Source: Propionibacterium sp. (GTDB lineage Bacteria; Actinomycetota; Actinomycetes; Propionibacteriales; Propionibacteriaceae). From it: 62,478 nt of DNA. Numbering within the stretch: position 1 is the stretch's first letter; each line of letters starts with the position of its first letter. Below, piece by piece: positions 54,288 to 62,478 of the stretch. The notes beneath the pieces are model-generated. The model worked only from the letters and a program-made list of their open reading frames with translations, was not told the origin of the DNA and made no database searches. Position numbers and translations under genes: made by a program. Location of the stretch: the NCBI GenBank assembly GCA_012517965.1, contig JAAYTZ010000126.1:1-62478 (forward strand), given 5' to 3'.

Positions 54288-55005
54288 ACGCGCGGCGTGC
54301 CTCCGCGGTGGAGGTGGGGAACTCGACCCGGGCGTGTTCGGCGATCCGGGACAGCATGGCGCCGTCGACCACGGCGCCCACGATGCCGCCGATGAGGGGC
54401 ACCGCCCGCCCGAAGCGGGCGAAGGTCTTTGCCCCGATCGACCTCAGCAGGCGGAAGCCGACGGCCTTGTTGATCATCATCAACGCGGCCGCCGGGAGCC
54501 GGCTGGACGCCAGCCCGCCGAGCGCGTTCGTGCCGATCGAGATGCCGGCCTTGTTCAGGATGTCGGTGGACCTCGCGCCCACGAGGGCGAGCAGGATGGC
54601 CGAGCGGATCGTTGGGTCGTCGATGTCGTACCCGCGCAGCTTGGCGATGGCGCCGACCGTGCGGGTGGCCACCACGTAGAACCCCAGGAGGTTCGCCGGG
54701 AGCGCGACCGGCATCGTGACGAAACCGCCCAGGCCCGTCACGAACCCTCCGCCGGCGGCCAGCCGGACGCCGCCCCGCGCGAGGGCGTCGATGGCCCGCT
54801 CGGTGTCACCGTCGGCGGCCCGCAGCGCGTCGTCGGCCACCGTGTGGGCGCCCTTGAGGAAGGCCTTGCCGTCCAGCCCGAGCGCCAGGATGCGCTGGAT
54901 CGTCGCGGTGATGGCGTCCGTCTTGCCCTGCGGGTCGTGGGCCTCCTGCAGGGCGCTCCGTGCGGTGGCGATGTCCTGGCGGCGGAAGATGTCGAACAGT
55001 CCCAT
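54274..55005 (-). CDS. EcsC family protein
   Basis: A 243-residue EcsC-family protein. The Gly-rich hydrophobic stretch LAAGGGFVTGLGGFVTMPVA (about 82-101), YDIDDPTIRSAILLALVGA and FGRAVPLIGGIVGAVVDGAM are family blocks. It is likely membrane-associated; the function is unknown. ATG start. It lies about 100 bases downstream of proline dehydrogenase on the same strand. Confidence 0.85.
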   Translation of the reverse strand: MGLFDIFRRQDIATARSALQEAHDPQGKTDAITATIQRILALGLDGKAFLKGAHTVADDALRAADGDTERAIDALARGGVRLAAGGGFVTGLGGFVTMPVALPANLLGFYVVATRTVGAIAKLRGYDIDDPTIRSAILLALVGARSTDILNKAGISIGTNALGGLASSRLPAAALMMINKAVGFRLLRSIGAKTFARFGRAVPLIGGIVGAVVDGAMLSRIAEHARVEFPTSTAEARRAWGVR

Positions 55006-55108
55006 GGCTAGCCTCTCCGGGTCTCGATGCGCGGCCGGTCTCGATGCTGCCAGCCGGGCGGCCGGTCGGCCAGGCGAGCCCGATAAGGATTGCGTCTCAA
55101 ACCAGCAG

Positions 55109-56056
55109 TCAGTGCCCCACGAGCGCGCGGCCGAAGAACAGCAGGTTGGCCGGCCGCTCGGCGAGGCGCCGGGTGAAGTAGCCGTACCAGTCGGTGCCGT
55201 AGGGAACGTAGACGCGGACGCGGTGCCCGAGGGCGGCCAGACGCCGCTGCTCGTCGGCGCGAATGCCGTAGAGCATCTGCAGTTCGTACTCGTCGGGGCC
55301 CCGGCCGACCAGCTCGGCGTAGCCCAGCGCGGCCTCGATCATGTGGGGGTCGTGGGAGGCCACCATCGGGTACCCCTCGCCCTTCATGAGGATCCGCAGG
55401 CACGCGAGGTACGCCGCGTCCACCCCCGCCCGGTCGCGGATCGCGACGGAGGCGGGCTCGTCGTAGGCGCCCTTGCAGAGGCGGATGCGGGAGCCCGCGG
55501 TCGCGTACCGCCGGCAATCGGCGGGCGTCCGGTGCAGGTAGGCCTGCAGCACCGTCCCGGTCTCCGGGTAATCCACCCGCACCCGGTCGACGAGGGCCAG
55601 GGTTGCGTCGGTGGTGGTGTGGTCCTCCATGTCGATGGTCACCGTCGTCCCGACCGCCCCGGCCGCGGCGCAGATGCGCTGCACGTTGCGGGTCGCGATC
55701 TCCGCCCCGCCGGGCAGGGCCAGGCCGACCGCCGTCAGCTTGACGGAGACCTCGGCCACGCCGGTGGGGCCCTCGGCGGAAAGCCGCTCCAGGAGGGTGA
55801 GGTAGGCCTCGGTCGTCGCGGTCGCCTGCGCCTCGGTGGTGGTGTCCTCGCCGAGGTGGTCGATCGTGGCCAGCAGCCCCGCGTCCGCGAGCCCCCGCAC
55901 CGCGCGGAGGCAGTCGTCGACCGTCTCCCCGGCGACGAAGCGCTCGACCACGTGCCGGGTGGGAGGGAAGGCCACCATCGCGCGGCGCACGGCGTCGTTA
56001 CGGGACACCGCCAGCAGAGTGGACCGCAGGATCCTCGTGTTCTCTCCGGTTCGCAT
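55109..56056 (-). CDS. Proline dehydrogenase
   Basis: A 315-residue monofunctional flavoenzyme that oxidises proline to pyrroline-5-carboxylate. The barrel shows ATIDHLGEDTT, VSVKLTAVGLAL, TIDMEDH, QAYLHRTPADCRR and RIRLCKGAYDEP; the C-terminal active-site helix has YVPYGTDWYGYFTRRLAERP with the two conserved arginines. The partner P5C dehydrogenase is not in the window. It starts 24 bases after the TerC gene. Confidence 0.93.
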   Translation of the reverse strand: MRTGENTRILRSTLLAVSRNDAVRRAMVAFPPTRHVVERFVAGETVDDCLRAVRGLADAGLLATIDHLGEDTTTEAQATATTEAYLTLLERLSAEGPTGVAEVSVKLTAVGLALPGGAEIATRNVQRICAAAGAVGTTVTIDMEDHTTTDATLALVDRVRVDYPETGTVLQAYLHRTPADCRRYATAGSRIRLCKGAYDEPASVAIRDRAGVDAAYLACLRILMKGEGYPMVASHDPHMIEAALGYAELVGRGPDEYELQMLYGIRADEQRRLAALGHRVRVYVPYGTDWYGYFTRRLAERPANLLFFGRALVGH

Positions 56057-56080
56057 GCCGCCAGCCTAGTGGGAGCACGA

Positions 56081-57478
56081 TCAGGGCTGCTGCGGCGGAG
56101 GCTGCGCACCGTCCGGCTCGTGGGATCGTGCGGGGACCCCGGGGGCGGCTCCCTCCGAGGCCTGCGGCGGCCGCTTGACCAGCTCGGGGGGCATGCCCTC
56201 CCGATAGCCCAGGCTGTCCTCGCGGCGGAAGGGGGTGGTGTCCAGGGGCTCGCCCAGGTGGTGGGGCTTCTTGTCCACGAACTCGGCCGGGTTGTACTCC
56301 CGGTAGTCCCCGTGGCGCCGGTGGGACTCGTCGAGCAGCCGGATCAGCTCCTGTTCCTGGCCCAGCAGGTGGGCGTAGCGCTCGGGGATCTCCTTGAGCA
56401 GCTGCTCCTCGGCCATGAGCCGGCCGTAGGTCTGCTCGCGGATGGCCGGCTCCTCCTCGAACTCCAGGTCGAGGTACTGGATCGCGTGCCGCCGGGTGTT
56501 GTTGATCAGGGTGAGCACCTTGCCCTTGGGGGACAGCAGGGAGGCCACCACGGTGACGAGCAGCGAGGCGACGATCACGCCCAGCGACAGTTGCGTCGAG
56601 ATCTCGGGGACGGGCAGGTGCTGCCCGCCGTTGATGAACGGCAGCGAGTTCTCGTGCAGGGCGTGCAGGATCAGCTTCACGCCGATGAACCCGAGGATCA
56701 CCGCGAGCCCGTACTTGAGGTAGATCAGCCGGTCGAGCAGTCCGTCGAGCAGGAAGTACAGCTGCCGCAGCCCCATGAGGGAGAACGCCACGGCCGTGAA
56801 CACGATGTAGCCGTTCTGCGTCAGCCCGAAGATCGCCGGGATGGAGTCGAGGGCGAACATGACGTCGGTGCCCCCGATCGCCACCATCACCAGGAGCATC
56901 GGCGTCATGGCCTTCTTGCCGTCGACGATCGTGAAGAGCTTGTCGCCGTCGTAGTGGTCGGAGATGTGGATGAACCGCCGGGCCAGCTTGATGACGACGT
57001 TGTTGGCCTCGTCCTCCTCGTTCCCGCTCTCGGGCTTCAGGAGCTTCACCGCCGTCCACAGCAGGATCAGCCCGAAGATGTAGAAGACCCACGAGAAGGC
57101 GTTGATCAGGGCGACACCGAGGAAGATGAAGAGCGACCGCATGATCAGCGACACCACGATGCCGAACATCAGCACCTTCTGCTGGTCGGCCCGGGGCACC
57201 TTGAAGCTGGCCATGATGATGAGGAAGACGAACAGGTTGTCGACACTGAGGCTCATCTCGGTGATGTAGCCGGCGTAGTACTCCATCCCCGATTTGGCGC
57301 CCATCGTCAGCCAGACGAACGCGCCGAAGCTCAGGGCGACGGACACGTAGATGCTCGTCCACAGCGCCGCCTCCCGGATGGTCGGGGCGTGCGCCTTGCG
57401 GACGTGGAAGACGAAGTCGAACAGGAGCAGGCCCACCACGAACGCAACGGTGAGAATCCAGGTCGTCGTGGTGATCAT
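56081..57478 (-). CDS. TerC family integral membrane protein
   Basis: A 465-residue protein with eight or nine membrane segments. The conserved charged motifs SLSVDNLFVF (first half) and MFALDSIPAIFG (second half) are those of TerC/Alx/MeeF proteins linked to manganese export and metallation of exported proteins. A soluble, charged tail of about 145 residues (from about 320), rich in Glu, Arg and Pro, is longer than usual. Only 88 bases separate it from the HAD gene upstream, leaving no room for a yybP-ykoY riboswitch. Confidence 0.9.
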   Translation of the reverse strand: MITTTTWILTVAFVVGLLLFDFVFHVRKAHAPTIREAALWTSIYVSVALSFGAFVWLTMGAKSGMEYYAGYITEMSLSVDNLFVFLIIMASFKVPRADQQKVLMFGIVVSLIMRSLFIFLGVALINAFSWVFYIFGLILLWTAVKLLKPESGNEEDEANNVVIKLARRFIHISDHYDGDKLFTIVDGKKAMTPMLLVMVAIGGTDVMFALDSIPAIFGLTQNGYIVFTAVAFSLMGLRQLYFLLDGLLDRLIYLKYGLAVILGFIGVKLILHALHENSLPFINGGQHLPVPEISTQLSLGVIVASLLVTVVASLLSPKGKVLTLINNTRRHAIQYLDLEFEEEPAIREQTYGRLMAEEQLLKEIPERYAHLLGQEQELIRLLDESHRRHGDYREYNPAEFVDKKPHHLGEPLDTTPFRREDSLGYREGMPPELVKRPPQASEGAAPGVPARSHEPDGAQPPPQQP

Positions 57479-57566
57479 CCGCGAACCTTTCGATCGGGTG
57501 GACGCCTCCGGCGCCGCCGGGGCGGCCCCATCGGGCGGCCCCCAATCTACCGGCCGCCCACCTCGT

Positions 57567-58232
57567 TCAGGCGAACAGCCCCCGCACGAGCGTCTCGTCG
57601 AGGGCGTCCAGGGTGCCGATCACCCGGTCGGCGAGCGCCAGGGCATCCGGGGCGGGGGCCGGCTCCGCCGGGGGGACGGCCACGACCTTCATCCCCGCCG
57701 CGTGGGCCGACCGGATGCCGTTGGTGGAGTCCTCGACCGCGACGGCCTCGGCGGGCCGGACGCCGAGGCGGCGGCAGGCTTCCAGGTAGACCGCGGGGTC
57801 GGGCTTGCCGACGCCGACGGACTCGGAGGAGACGCGCACCTCCACGAGCGCCGAGACGCCGAGCGCCGCCAGGCCGGCGTCGATCAGGATCGGGGGCGAG
57901 GAGGACGCCACCGCGACGGGGCCGAGCGCGGCCATCCGGCGCACCGCCTGCTCGGCGCCGGGCAGCAGCCGCACCCGGCCGGCGCGGTAGGCGTCCGCCA
58001 CCTCACCGATGACCCGGGCGGCGATCTCCTCCAGGGTGCCGGGGTAGCCGATCTCCTCGGCGCAGTAACGCGCCCACTCCGGCGTGCTCATCCCCATCAT
58101 CGCGGTGGTGGCCCGCTCGGGGTAGGTCAGCCCCTCGGCCTCCGCGATGCCGCGCCGGACCGCGGCCCAGGTCACCTCGGTGTCGGTCAGGGTGCCGTCC
58201 AGGTCGAAGACCACGGCGCGGGGAAGGTTCAT
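57567..58232 (-). CDS. HAD-IA hydrolase (beta-phosphoglucomutase/phosphatase-like)
   Basis: A 221-residue HAD protein. Motif I is VVFDLDGTLTDTEVTW, motif II VASSSPP, motif III Lys in VGKPDPAVYLEACRRLG, and motif IV VEDSTNGIRSAHAAGM. The cap and motif IV match sugar-phosphate phosphatases (YniC) and beta-phosphoglucomutases. The substrate is unknown. ATG start; 88 bases upstream of the TerC gene. The 179-base gap to accDA holds only a small hairpin (near 58297-58322). Confidence 0.88.
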   Translation of the reverse strand: MNLPRAVVFDLDGTLTDTEVTWAAVRRGIAEAEGLTYPERATTAMMGMSTPEWARYCAEEIGYPGTLEEIAARVIGEVADAYRAGRVRLLPGAEQAVRRMAALGPVAVASSSPPILIDAGLAALGVSALVEVRVSSESVGVGKPDPAVYLEACRRLGVRPAEAVAVEDSTNGIRSAHAAGMKVVAVPPAEPAPAPDALALADRVIGTLDALDETLVRGLFA

Positions 58233-58411
58233 GGCGCCATTAAAGCCGGTCGCCGCTGCTGTCTGCGGGGCGAGCGACGCCGCGGACCCGAGCGGCGCGG
58301 ACGGACAACCCCCCGGTCCGTCCGCATGGACCGGCAGAGACATCATGTCCCATCGGCGGCGCGCAGCGCACGTCTGCCGCCTTCGATCGCCTCGGCGTCG
58401 CGGAAGCCGGG

Positions 58412-59932
58412 TCAGCGGCCGCCCCGCAGCCCCAGCGACCGCAGCCGCTCGGTCCGCGCCCGGAGCCGTTCGCGTCGGGGGACGAGCATCAGCGCGGTGA
58501 GCTCCGCACCGAGGGCGTCCGCGATCCCCGCGCAGAAGCGATCCACCTCGCCGGCGGCGTCCTCGGGTTCGGGGATCACCCGGTCGACGATGCCGTGCGC
58601 CAGCAGATCGGCGGCCCGGACCCCCTGGGCGGCCGCGAGCTCGGCGGCGTGGGCGGTGTCGCGGTGCACGATCGCCGACGCGCCCTCCGGCGGCAGGGGC
58701 GCCAGCCAGGCGTGCTCGGAGGCCAGCACCCGGTCGCACGGGAGCGCCAGCGCGATCCCGCCGCTGCCCTGGCCCAGCAGCACGCTGAGCGTCGGGGTGG
58801 GCAGCGTGACCAGGTCGGCGAGCGAGCGTGCGATCTCGCCCGCCAGCCCGCGTTCTTCCGCCTGCCGCGAGAGGGCCGCGCCCGGCGTGTCGATGACGGT
58901 CACCAGCGGCAGGCGCAGTTCCCGCGACAGCCGCATCCCCCGCCGGGCCTCGCGCAGCGCGGCGGGGTCGAGCGGGTTGTCCAGCGACTGGGCCTGCCGG
59001 CATTGCCCGAGCACGACGCACGGCGCGCCGCCGAACCGGGCCAGGGCCAGGACCGAGCCGGGATGGAGTTGCCCGTCGCCGGTGCCGCTCAGCATCGTCA
59101 CCTCGGACGCGGTGCGGTCGAGCAGATCCCGCACGCCGGGCCGGTCGGGGCGGCGGGTGATCTCGATGGAGGTCCAGGCCGGGACGTCGGCCAGCGGGGG
59201 CTGCGGGGCGGCGTCCGGGATCGGCCGGTCGGCCGCGGAGGTGAGCCCTCGTTCGCGCCGCGCCATCAGGACGCCGAGGATGCGGCCCAGCACCTCGGCC
59301 AGCCGCTCGGGCGCGACGACGGCGTCGACGATCCCGCACTCCTGCAGGTTCTCCGCGACCTGGACGCCCGGGGGGAACGGCTGCCCGTACAACGCCTCGT
59401 AGACCCGGGGGCCGAGGAACCCGATCATCGCGCCGGGCTCGGCCAGTTGGACGTGACCCAGCGAGCCCCAGGACGCGAACACGCCCCCCATCGTCGGGTG
59501 CCGCAGGTACACCAGGTAGGGCAGGTTGGCGGCCTTGTGCTGCATGACCGCCTGGGTGATCTTCGCCATCTGCAGGAACGCGACGGTGCCCTCCTGCATG
59601 CGGGTGCCGCCGCCGACGGGGAACGCGACCACCGGCAGCTGCTCGCGGGTGGCCCGTTCGAGCGCCGCGGTGAGCCGCTCGGCGGACGCCACGCCGATCG
59701 AACCGCCGAGGAACGCGGGGTCGCCCGCCAGGACGGCGACCCGGCGGCCGCGCACCCGTCCGCACCCCGTGACGACGGACTCGTCGCGCCCGGTGCTGGC
59801 GCGGGCCGCGGCCAGGTCGGCCGCGTAGGCCTCCGAGATGCCGGGCAGCGCGGCGGGTGCGGCGTCCCAGCTGGTGAAGGAGCCCGGATCGAGCACGAGG
59901 TTCAGCAGTTCCGTGAGGGTCGGGCGGGCCAT
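58412..59932 (-). CDS. Fused acyl-CoA carboxylase carboxyltransferase (AccD-AccA type)
   Basis: A 506-residue chain with two crotonase-fold halves. The beta-like half (to about 240) has GSIGVASAERLTAALERA, VGGGTRMQEGTVAFLQMAK and MGGVFASWGSLGH. The alpha-like half has IDTPGAALSRQAEERG and GQGSGGIALALPCDRV. It lacks the four-cysteine zinc ribbon that starts E. coli AccD. No biotin carboxylase or carrier gene is adjacent. Acetyl-CoA is the likely substrate from the AccA-like half; propionyl-CoA is possible. It follows the Pro/Thr-rich protein after a hairpin. Confidence 0.85.
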   Translation of the reverse strand: MARPTLTELLNLVLDPGSFTSWDAAPAALPGISEAYAADLAAARASTGRDESVVTGCGRVRGRRVAVLAGDPAFLGGSIGVASAERLTAALERATREQLPVVAFPVGGGTRMQEGTVAFLQMAKITQAVMQHKAANLPYLVYLRHPTMGGVFASWGSLGHVQLAEPGAMIGFLGPRVYEALYGQPFPPGVQVAENLQECGIVDAVVAPERLAEVLGRILGVLMARRERGLTSAADRPIPDAAPQPPLADVPAWTSIEITRRPDRPGVRDLLDRTASEVTMLSGTGDGQLHPGSVLALARFGGAPCVVLGQCRQAQSLDNPLDPAALREARRGMRLSRELRLPLVTVIDTPGAALSRQAEERGLAGEIARSLADLVTLPTPTLSVLLGQGSGGIALALPCDRVLASEHAWLAPLPPEGASAIVHRDTAHAAELAAAQGVRAADLLAHGIVDRVIPEPEDAAGEVDRFCAGIADALGAELTALMLVPRRERLRARTERLRSLGLRGGR

Positions 59933-59972
59933 GGTCGCTCCTTCGATCGCGTGGCCCCGACGCTACGGGGAC

Positions 59973-60016
59973 CGGCCGCGTCCGCCCGCCGTGTTCGGCA
60001 GGGCGGAAGGCGGCCG
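59973..60016 (-). terminator. Hairpin terminator after the Pro/Thr-rich protein gene
   Basis: CGGCCGC (59973-59979) plus CCGCCC pairs with GGGCGG plus GCGGCCG (ending 60016) across a small internal loop. The inner part GCCGTGTTCGGC can also fold. It begins right after the stop codon at 60018-60020 on the minus strand. Confidence 0.5.
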
Positions 60017-60017
60017 C

Positions 60018-61310
60018 TCAGGGAGCGGTCGCCGTGGGCGGGGAGGGAGAGCCGGGCGGCGTCGACGGCGTCGGAGCGGGTTGCTTGAGGGCGACGATGA
60101 CGGCCTGCACCGTGCCGGTCGGGGTGGGGCTCGGGGTGGGCCCGGACGCCGTCGGTGCGGTCGGCGTCGGTGCGGTCGGCGTCGGGTCGGTCGGCGTCGG
60201 ATCGGTCGGCGTCGGGTCGGTCGGCGTCGGGTCGGCAGGCGAAACGGGCGTTCCGCCGACGGGCGGCGTCGGGGAGGGTGAGCCGGACGCGGTGGGGGTG
60301 GGCTCCGCGGCCGGCACGAACGCGAGGAAGCTCGTCGGATACTCCAGGCCGGGCAGCGGCGACGTCTGCCCCGCGGTGTCGCGGAGCGTCACCATCACCA
60401 GCGCGTCCCCGAACAGCCGTTCCAGGTCCGCCAGCGGCGTGCCGACGCCCAGCCCCTCGGCGGACCTGATGCCCGGGTCGGTCACCACGACGCCGATCAC
60501 GAGGCCGTCCGCGAGCCACAGGCGGACCCCCTGCAGTGCGGGGGAGGTCACGAAGCCCTCGGCCGCCGCCGCGTCGGGCACCAGGAACCCCTCCTGGGCG
60601 GCGACCGCCACCGGCATGCCGAGGGTGATCGGGCCGACCCCGGTGGGGTCGAACCGCCAGCCCGCGGTCGGGATCGTGGGCAGCGGCGTGGTCGGCGTCG
60701 GCGTGGCCGGGCTCGAAGCGGTGGGGCTCGGGGTGGGCGTGGCGGTCGCCTCGTGCGGGGCGGGCACGCTGACCAGCACCGTGTGCGTGATCGTCCGGAC
60801 GGGGACGGGGGAGTACTGCGGCGGGGGAGGAGGGCCGTACCCCACCGAGGTCTCCACGACCGGGACGGGTGTCCTGCGGGTCGTCGCGAGGGTGGGTGGC
60901 GGGGCGGGGGTGGGGGCCGGCGTGGCGACGGTCGGCACCGGCGCCGGGATCGCCCGCGGCGCGGCCTCGTGGGCCAGCAGTCGCCAGCCGACGAGGCCGC
61001 CGACGGCGGCGACGGCGAGCCCGAGGACGAGCGCCAGCCGGCGGTGCTGCTGAGTCGTCGGCCCGCCGCTCGGCACGTCCAGCGCCGCCGGCATGGTGGG
61101 TTCGGACGCCGCCGGCTCGGCCGGCAGCGGGGGCGGCTCGACGGGGCTCACCCGGGGCAGCCGGACGGTGGCGCGGAACAGCGGGTCGGTCGCGGTTCCG
61201 GGGCCTGCCGCCGCGACGGTGGGCGCGCCGGCCCCGTCCCCGGCGTCATCGGTCAGCCGAACGCGGGGAAGATCGGCGCCGGTGGCGCCCCAGTAGTCGT
61301 GGTCCGTCAT
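60018..61310 (-). CDS. Pro/Thr-rich single-pass membrane protein
   Basis: I do not recognise this 430-residue protein. The N-terminal cytoplasmic part (about 1-90) is acidic and Pro-rich. One membrane segment (about 93-111, LALVLGLAVAAVGGLVGWRL) leads to a long Pro/Thr/Ala-rich external linker. A globular region (about 215-335) follows, with GVGPITLGMPVAVAAQEGFL and GLGVGTPLADLERLFGDAL. The chain then has a tail of DPTPT repeats. The globular block resembles small envelope domains but has no firm match. ATG 61310 is chosen over an upstream frame that is not conserved-looking. Confidence 0.65.
   Translation of the reverse strand: MTDHDYWGATGADLPRVRLTDDAGDGAGAPTVAAAGPGTATDPLFRATVRLPRVSPVEPPPLPAEPAASEPTMPAALDVPSGGPTTQQHRRLALVLGLAVAAVGGLVGWRLLAHEAAPRAIPAPVPTVATPAPTPAPPPTLATTRRTPVPVVETSVGYGPPPPPQYSPVPVRTITHTVLVSVPAPHEATATPTPSPTASSPATPTPTTPLPTIPTAGWRFDPTGVGPITLGMPVAVAAQEGFLVPDAAAAEGFVTSPALQGVRLWLADGLVIGVVVTDPGIRSAEGLGVGTPLADLERLFGDALVMVTLRDTAGQTSPLPGLEYPTSFLAFVPAAEPTPTASGSPSPTPPVGGTPVSPADPTPTDPTPTDPTPTDPTPTAPTPTAPTASGPTPSPTPTGTVQAVIVALKQPAPTPSTPPGSPSPPTATAP
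60160..60234 (-). repeat. 15-base in-frame tandem repeat (DPTPT units)
   Basis: Five adjacent 15-base units of the form GTCGGCGTCGGGTCG, with one- or two-base variants, plus a partial copy at 60151-60159. They encode DPTPT/APTPT pentapeptides in the tail of the Pro/Thr-rich protein. Copy number probably varies between strains. Confidence 0.8.
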
Positions 61311-61432
61311 GGTGGCGAGGGGACGCGGCGGCCCGACCCGAGCGGCGCCCGCCCCGCTCCAGTGTGACTCATCCGGCAAGCCGATGGCGCCGCCGCCCGG
61401 ATCGGGCGGCCCCGCCGTGACGCGACTGCAAC

Positions 61433-61459
61433 GCCGCCGCCCCGGCGTCCGGGCGGCGG
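61433..61459 (-). terminator. Hairpin terminator of ung
   Basis: The arms 61433-61445 and 61449-61459 pair over 11 bases with one bulged C and a CGT loop, 11 bases past the ung stop. A second perfect 8-base hairpin (61392-61399 with 61403-61410) lies further on in the same gap. Confidence 0.6.
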
Positions 61460-61469
61460 TCGGCGTCGC

Positions 61470-62153
61470 TCAGGTCCGGTTCAGGTCCCAGTCGATGGGT
61501 TCGGCGCCCTGCTCGATGAGGGCCGCGTTCGTCCGCGAGAAGGGCCGCGAGCCGAAGAACCCGGCGTGCGCCGAGAGCGGCGACGGATGCGCGGAGGCGA
61601 CGATCGGCGTCCGGCCCAGGGCGGGGGCGAGGCTCTGGGCGTCCCGGCCCCACAGGATCGCTACCAGGGGGCCGCCGCGCTCGACGAGGGCCTCGATGGC
61701 GCGGGAGGTCACCGCCTCCCAGCCCTTGCCGCGGTGCGACCCCGCCCGGCCGGGCTCGACGGTGAGCACCCGGTTGAGCAGCAGCACCCCTTGGGCGAAC
61801 CACGGGGTCAGGTCGCCGGACGCCGCGGGCGGGATGCCGCAGTCGCGGCTGAGTTCGGCGAACATGTTCCGTAGGGACCCCGGCAGGGGCCGCACGTGCG
61901 GGGCCACCGAGAACGACAGGCCCACGGGGTGGCCGACGGTCGGGTACGGGTCCTGGCCGACGAGGAGCACCCGCACGTCGGCGAGCGGCCGCGTGAAGGC
62001 CCGCAGCACCTGGCCGCCGGCCGGGAGGTAGCCGCGCCCGGCCGCCACCTCACCGCGCAGGAAGTCGCCCATGGCGTGGATCTGGTCCTCGACGGGGGCG
62101 AGGGCCTCGGCCCAGTCGGGGGCGATCAGATCGGCGAGCGGCGCGGGGGACAT
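61470..62153 (-). CDS. ung: Uracil-DNA glycosylase (family 1)
   Basis: A 227-residue enzyme that removes uracil from DNA. The water-activating Asp68 is in LLVGQDPYP, the intercalation loop His189 is in [13 protein letters not shown], and [18 protein letters not shown] and GKGWEAVT are further family blocks. I start at ATG 62153; a GTG at 62162 is equally in frame. It is divergent from the last gene. Confidence 0.95.
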   Translation of the reverse strand: MSPAPLADLIAPDWAEALAPVEDQIHAMGDFLRGEVAAGRGYLPAGGQVLRAFTRPLADVRVLLVGQDPYPTVGHPVGLSFSVAPHVRPLPGSLRNMFAELSRDCGIPPAASGDLTPWFAQGVLLLNRVLTVEPGRAGSHRGKGWEAVTSRAIEALVERGGPLVAILWGRDAQSLAPALGRTPIVASAHPSPLSAHAGFFGSRPFSRTNAALIEQGAEPIDWDLNRT

Positions 62154-62203
62154 CGGGCTCACCGTAGTGGAGCCGGCGCGTCGGCGTCCCTTGTGCGGTT
62201 CAC

Positions 62204-62209
62204 TAGCCT
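62204..62209 (+). promoter_or_regulatory. Probable -10 element of a leaderless transcript
   Basis: TAGCCT ends 6 bases before the ATG at 62216, with no ribosome site between. It is the same hexamer and spacing as before the HAD gene at 795. Confidence 0.4.
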
Positions 62210-62215
62210 TTCCTC

Positions 62216-62478
62216 ATGAGCAGCGAGCCCGATCTCAGCGCGATCCTCGACGACCTGGCGGCCGGCACCATCGACGCGGCGGAGGCTGCCGCCCGCATCT
62301 CCGCCGCCCGGGCGCAGGCCGCCCGGGCCGACGCCACCGCGGTGGAGGACGCCGTCGCCGAGGACGCCCCCGCGCCAGCCTCGAGCTCGGCCGAGCCGAC
62401 CGCCCCCGAGCCGGGCTGGCGGGCCTACGCGCGGGAGGAGGTCCGGCCCCACCCGGTGCCGAGCCCCGAGCCGGCGGA
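62216..62478 (+). CDS. Hypothetical protein, cut by window end
   Basis: An open frame from ATG 62216 runs 87 codons to the window edge, so it is 3'-partial. It starts MSSEPDLSAILDDLAAGTID and continues AAEAAARISAARAQ, a short helical motif seen in SHOCT-like and similar small proteins. An Ala/Glu/Pro-rich stretch then leads to GWRAYAREEVRPHP. A leaderless-type TAGCCT is placed 6 bases upstream. No function can be given. Confidence 0.55.
   Translation, partial: MSSEPDLSAILDDLAAGTIDAAEAAARISAARAQAARADATAVEDAVAEDAPAPASSSAEPTAPEPGWRAYAREEVRPHPVPSPEPA

Noticed and set aside
57479-57566. Manganese (yybP-ykoY) riboswitch before TerC
   Set aside because: The gap is only 88 bases and shows no matching conserved loops.
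54716-58012. 1098-codon plus-strand frame over EcsC, proline dehydrogenase and TerC
   Set aside because: Antisense shadow; the minus-strand genes carry all the conserved motifs.
60151-60240. CRISPR-like short repeats
   Set aside because: The units are contiguous 15-mers without spacers and in frame with a coding region.

Overview
The window is about 62 kb of very GC-rich bacterial chromosome. Genes are closely packed, GTG starts are frequent, 4-base start/stop overlaps are common, and several promoters look leaderless. This is actinobacterial style. A class I succinyl/propionyl-CoA transferase and a pyruvate phosphate dikinase fit a propionic-acid bacterium (Propionibacteriaceae), but that placement is inference. 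I see no tRNA, rRNA, CRISPR array, prophage or insertion sequence. No stretch longer than about 300 bases lacks a gene; the longest gap, 51323-51547, holds only promoter-type sequence.

Left flank (1-6252): a long imperfect hairpin at the edge, a TetR regulator divergent from a HAD phosphatase, the CoA-transferase, signal peptidase I, a hexose-6-phosphate mutarotase and a DUF1015 protein. Strong hairpin terminators separate the convergent pairs.

Centre (6343-35578): a large surface-polysaccharide locus. It holds RmlB and a fused RmlC-RmlD for dTDP-rhamnose, a polyprenyl-phosphate sugar transferase, a fused Wzz/BY-kinase with its tyrosine phosphatase, and an O-antigen-polymerase-like protein. 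It also holds about a dozen glycosyltransferases, one of them a GT4-GT2 fusion, a WbsX-family protein, a methyltransferase, a Wzm/Wzt ABC exporter and an acyltransferase. No RmlA and no recognisable Wzx flippase are present. Two small PqqD-like (RRE-fold) proteins sit in this locus, one translationally coupled to an HPr-kinase-like ATPase and the other to a nucleotidyltransferase-5-like protein. RRE domains usually grip peptides, yet no RiPP precursor, cyclase or protease is visible. This split kinase/RRE plus nucleotidyltransferase/RRE set is the best candidate for an undescribed system here.

Right of this (35661-42893): a MauE-thioredoxin fusion with a DUF218 protein, then a GH1 beta-glucosidase and a GPH-type sugar symporter. 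Between those two lie an AbiEi/DUF559-like endonuclease gene and an 89-base palindrome. A YwiC-like membrane protein and an RsmC/RlmG-like methyltransferase precede the glucosidase.

Right flank (42997-62478): housekeeping and metabolism. It includes pyruvate phosphate dikinase, deoxyribose-phosphate aldolase, a secreted glucosaminidase, an alcohol dehydrogenase, an OmpR-type two-component system, acylphosphatase, a CBS protein, cystathionine gamma-synthase, EcsC, proline dehydrogenase, TerC, a HAD phosphatase, a fused AccD-AccA carboxyltransferase, a proline/threonine-rich membrane protein, uracil-DNA glycosylase and a gene cut by the window end.
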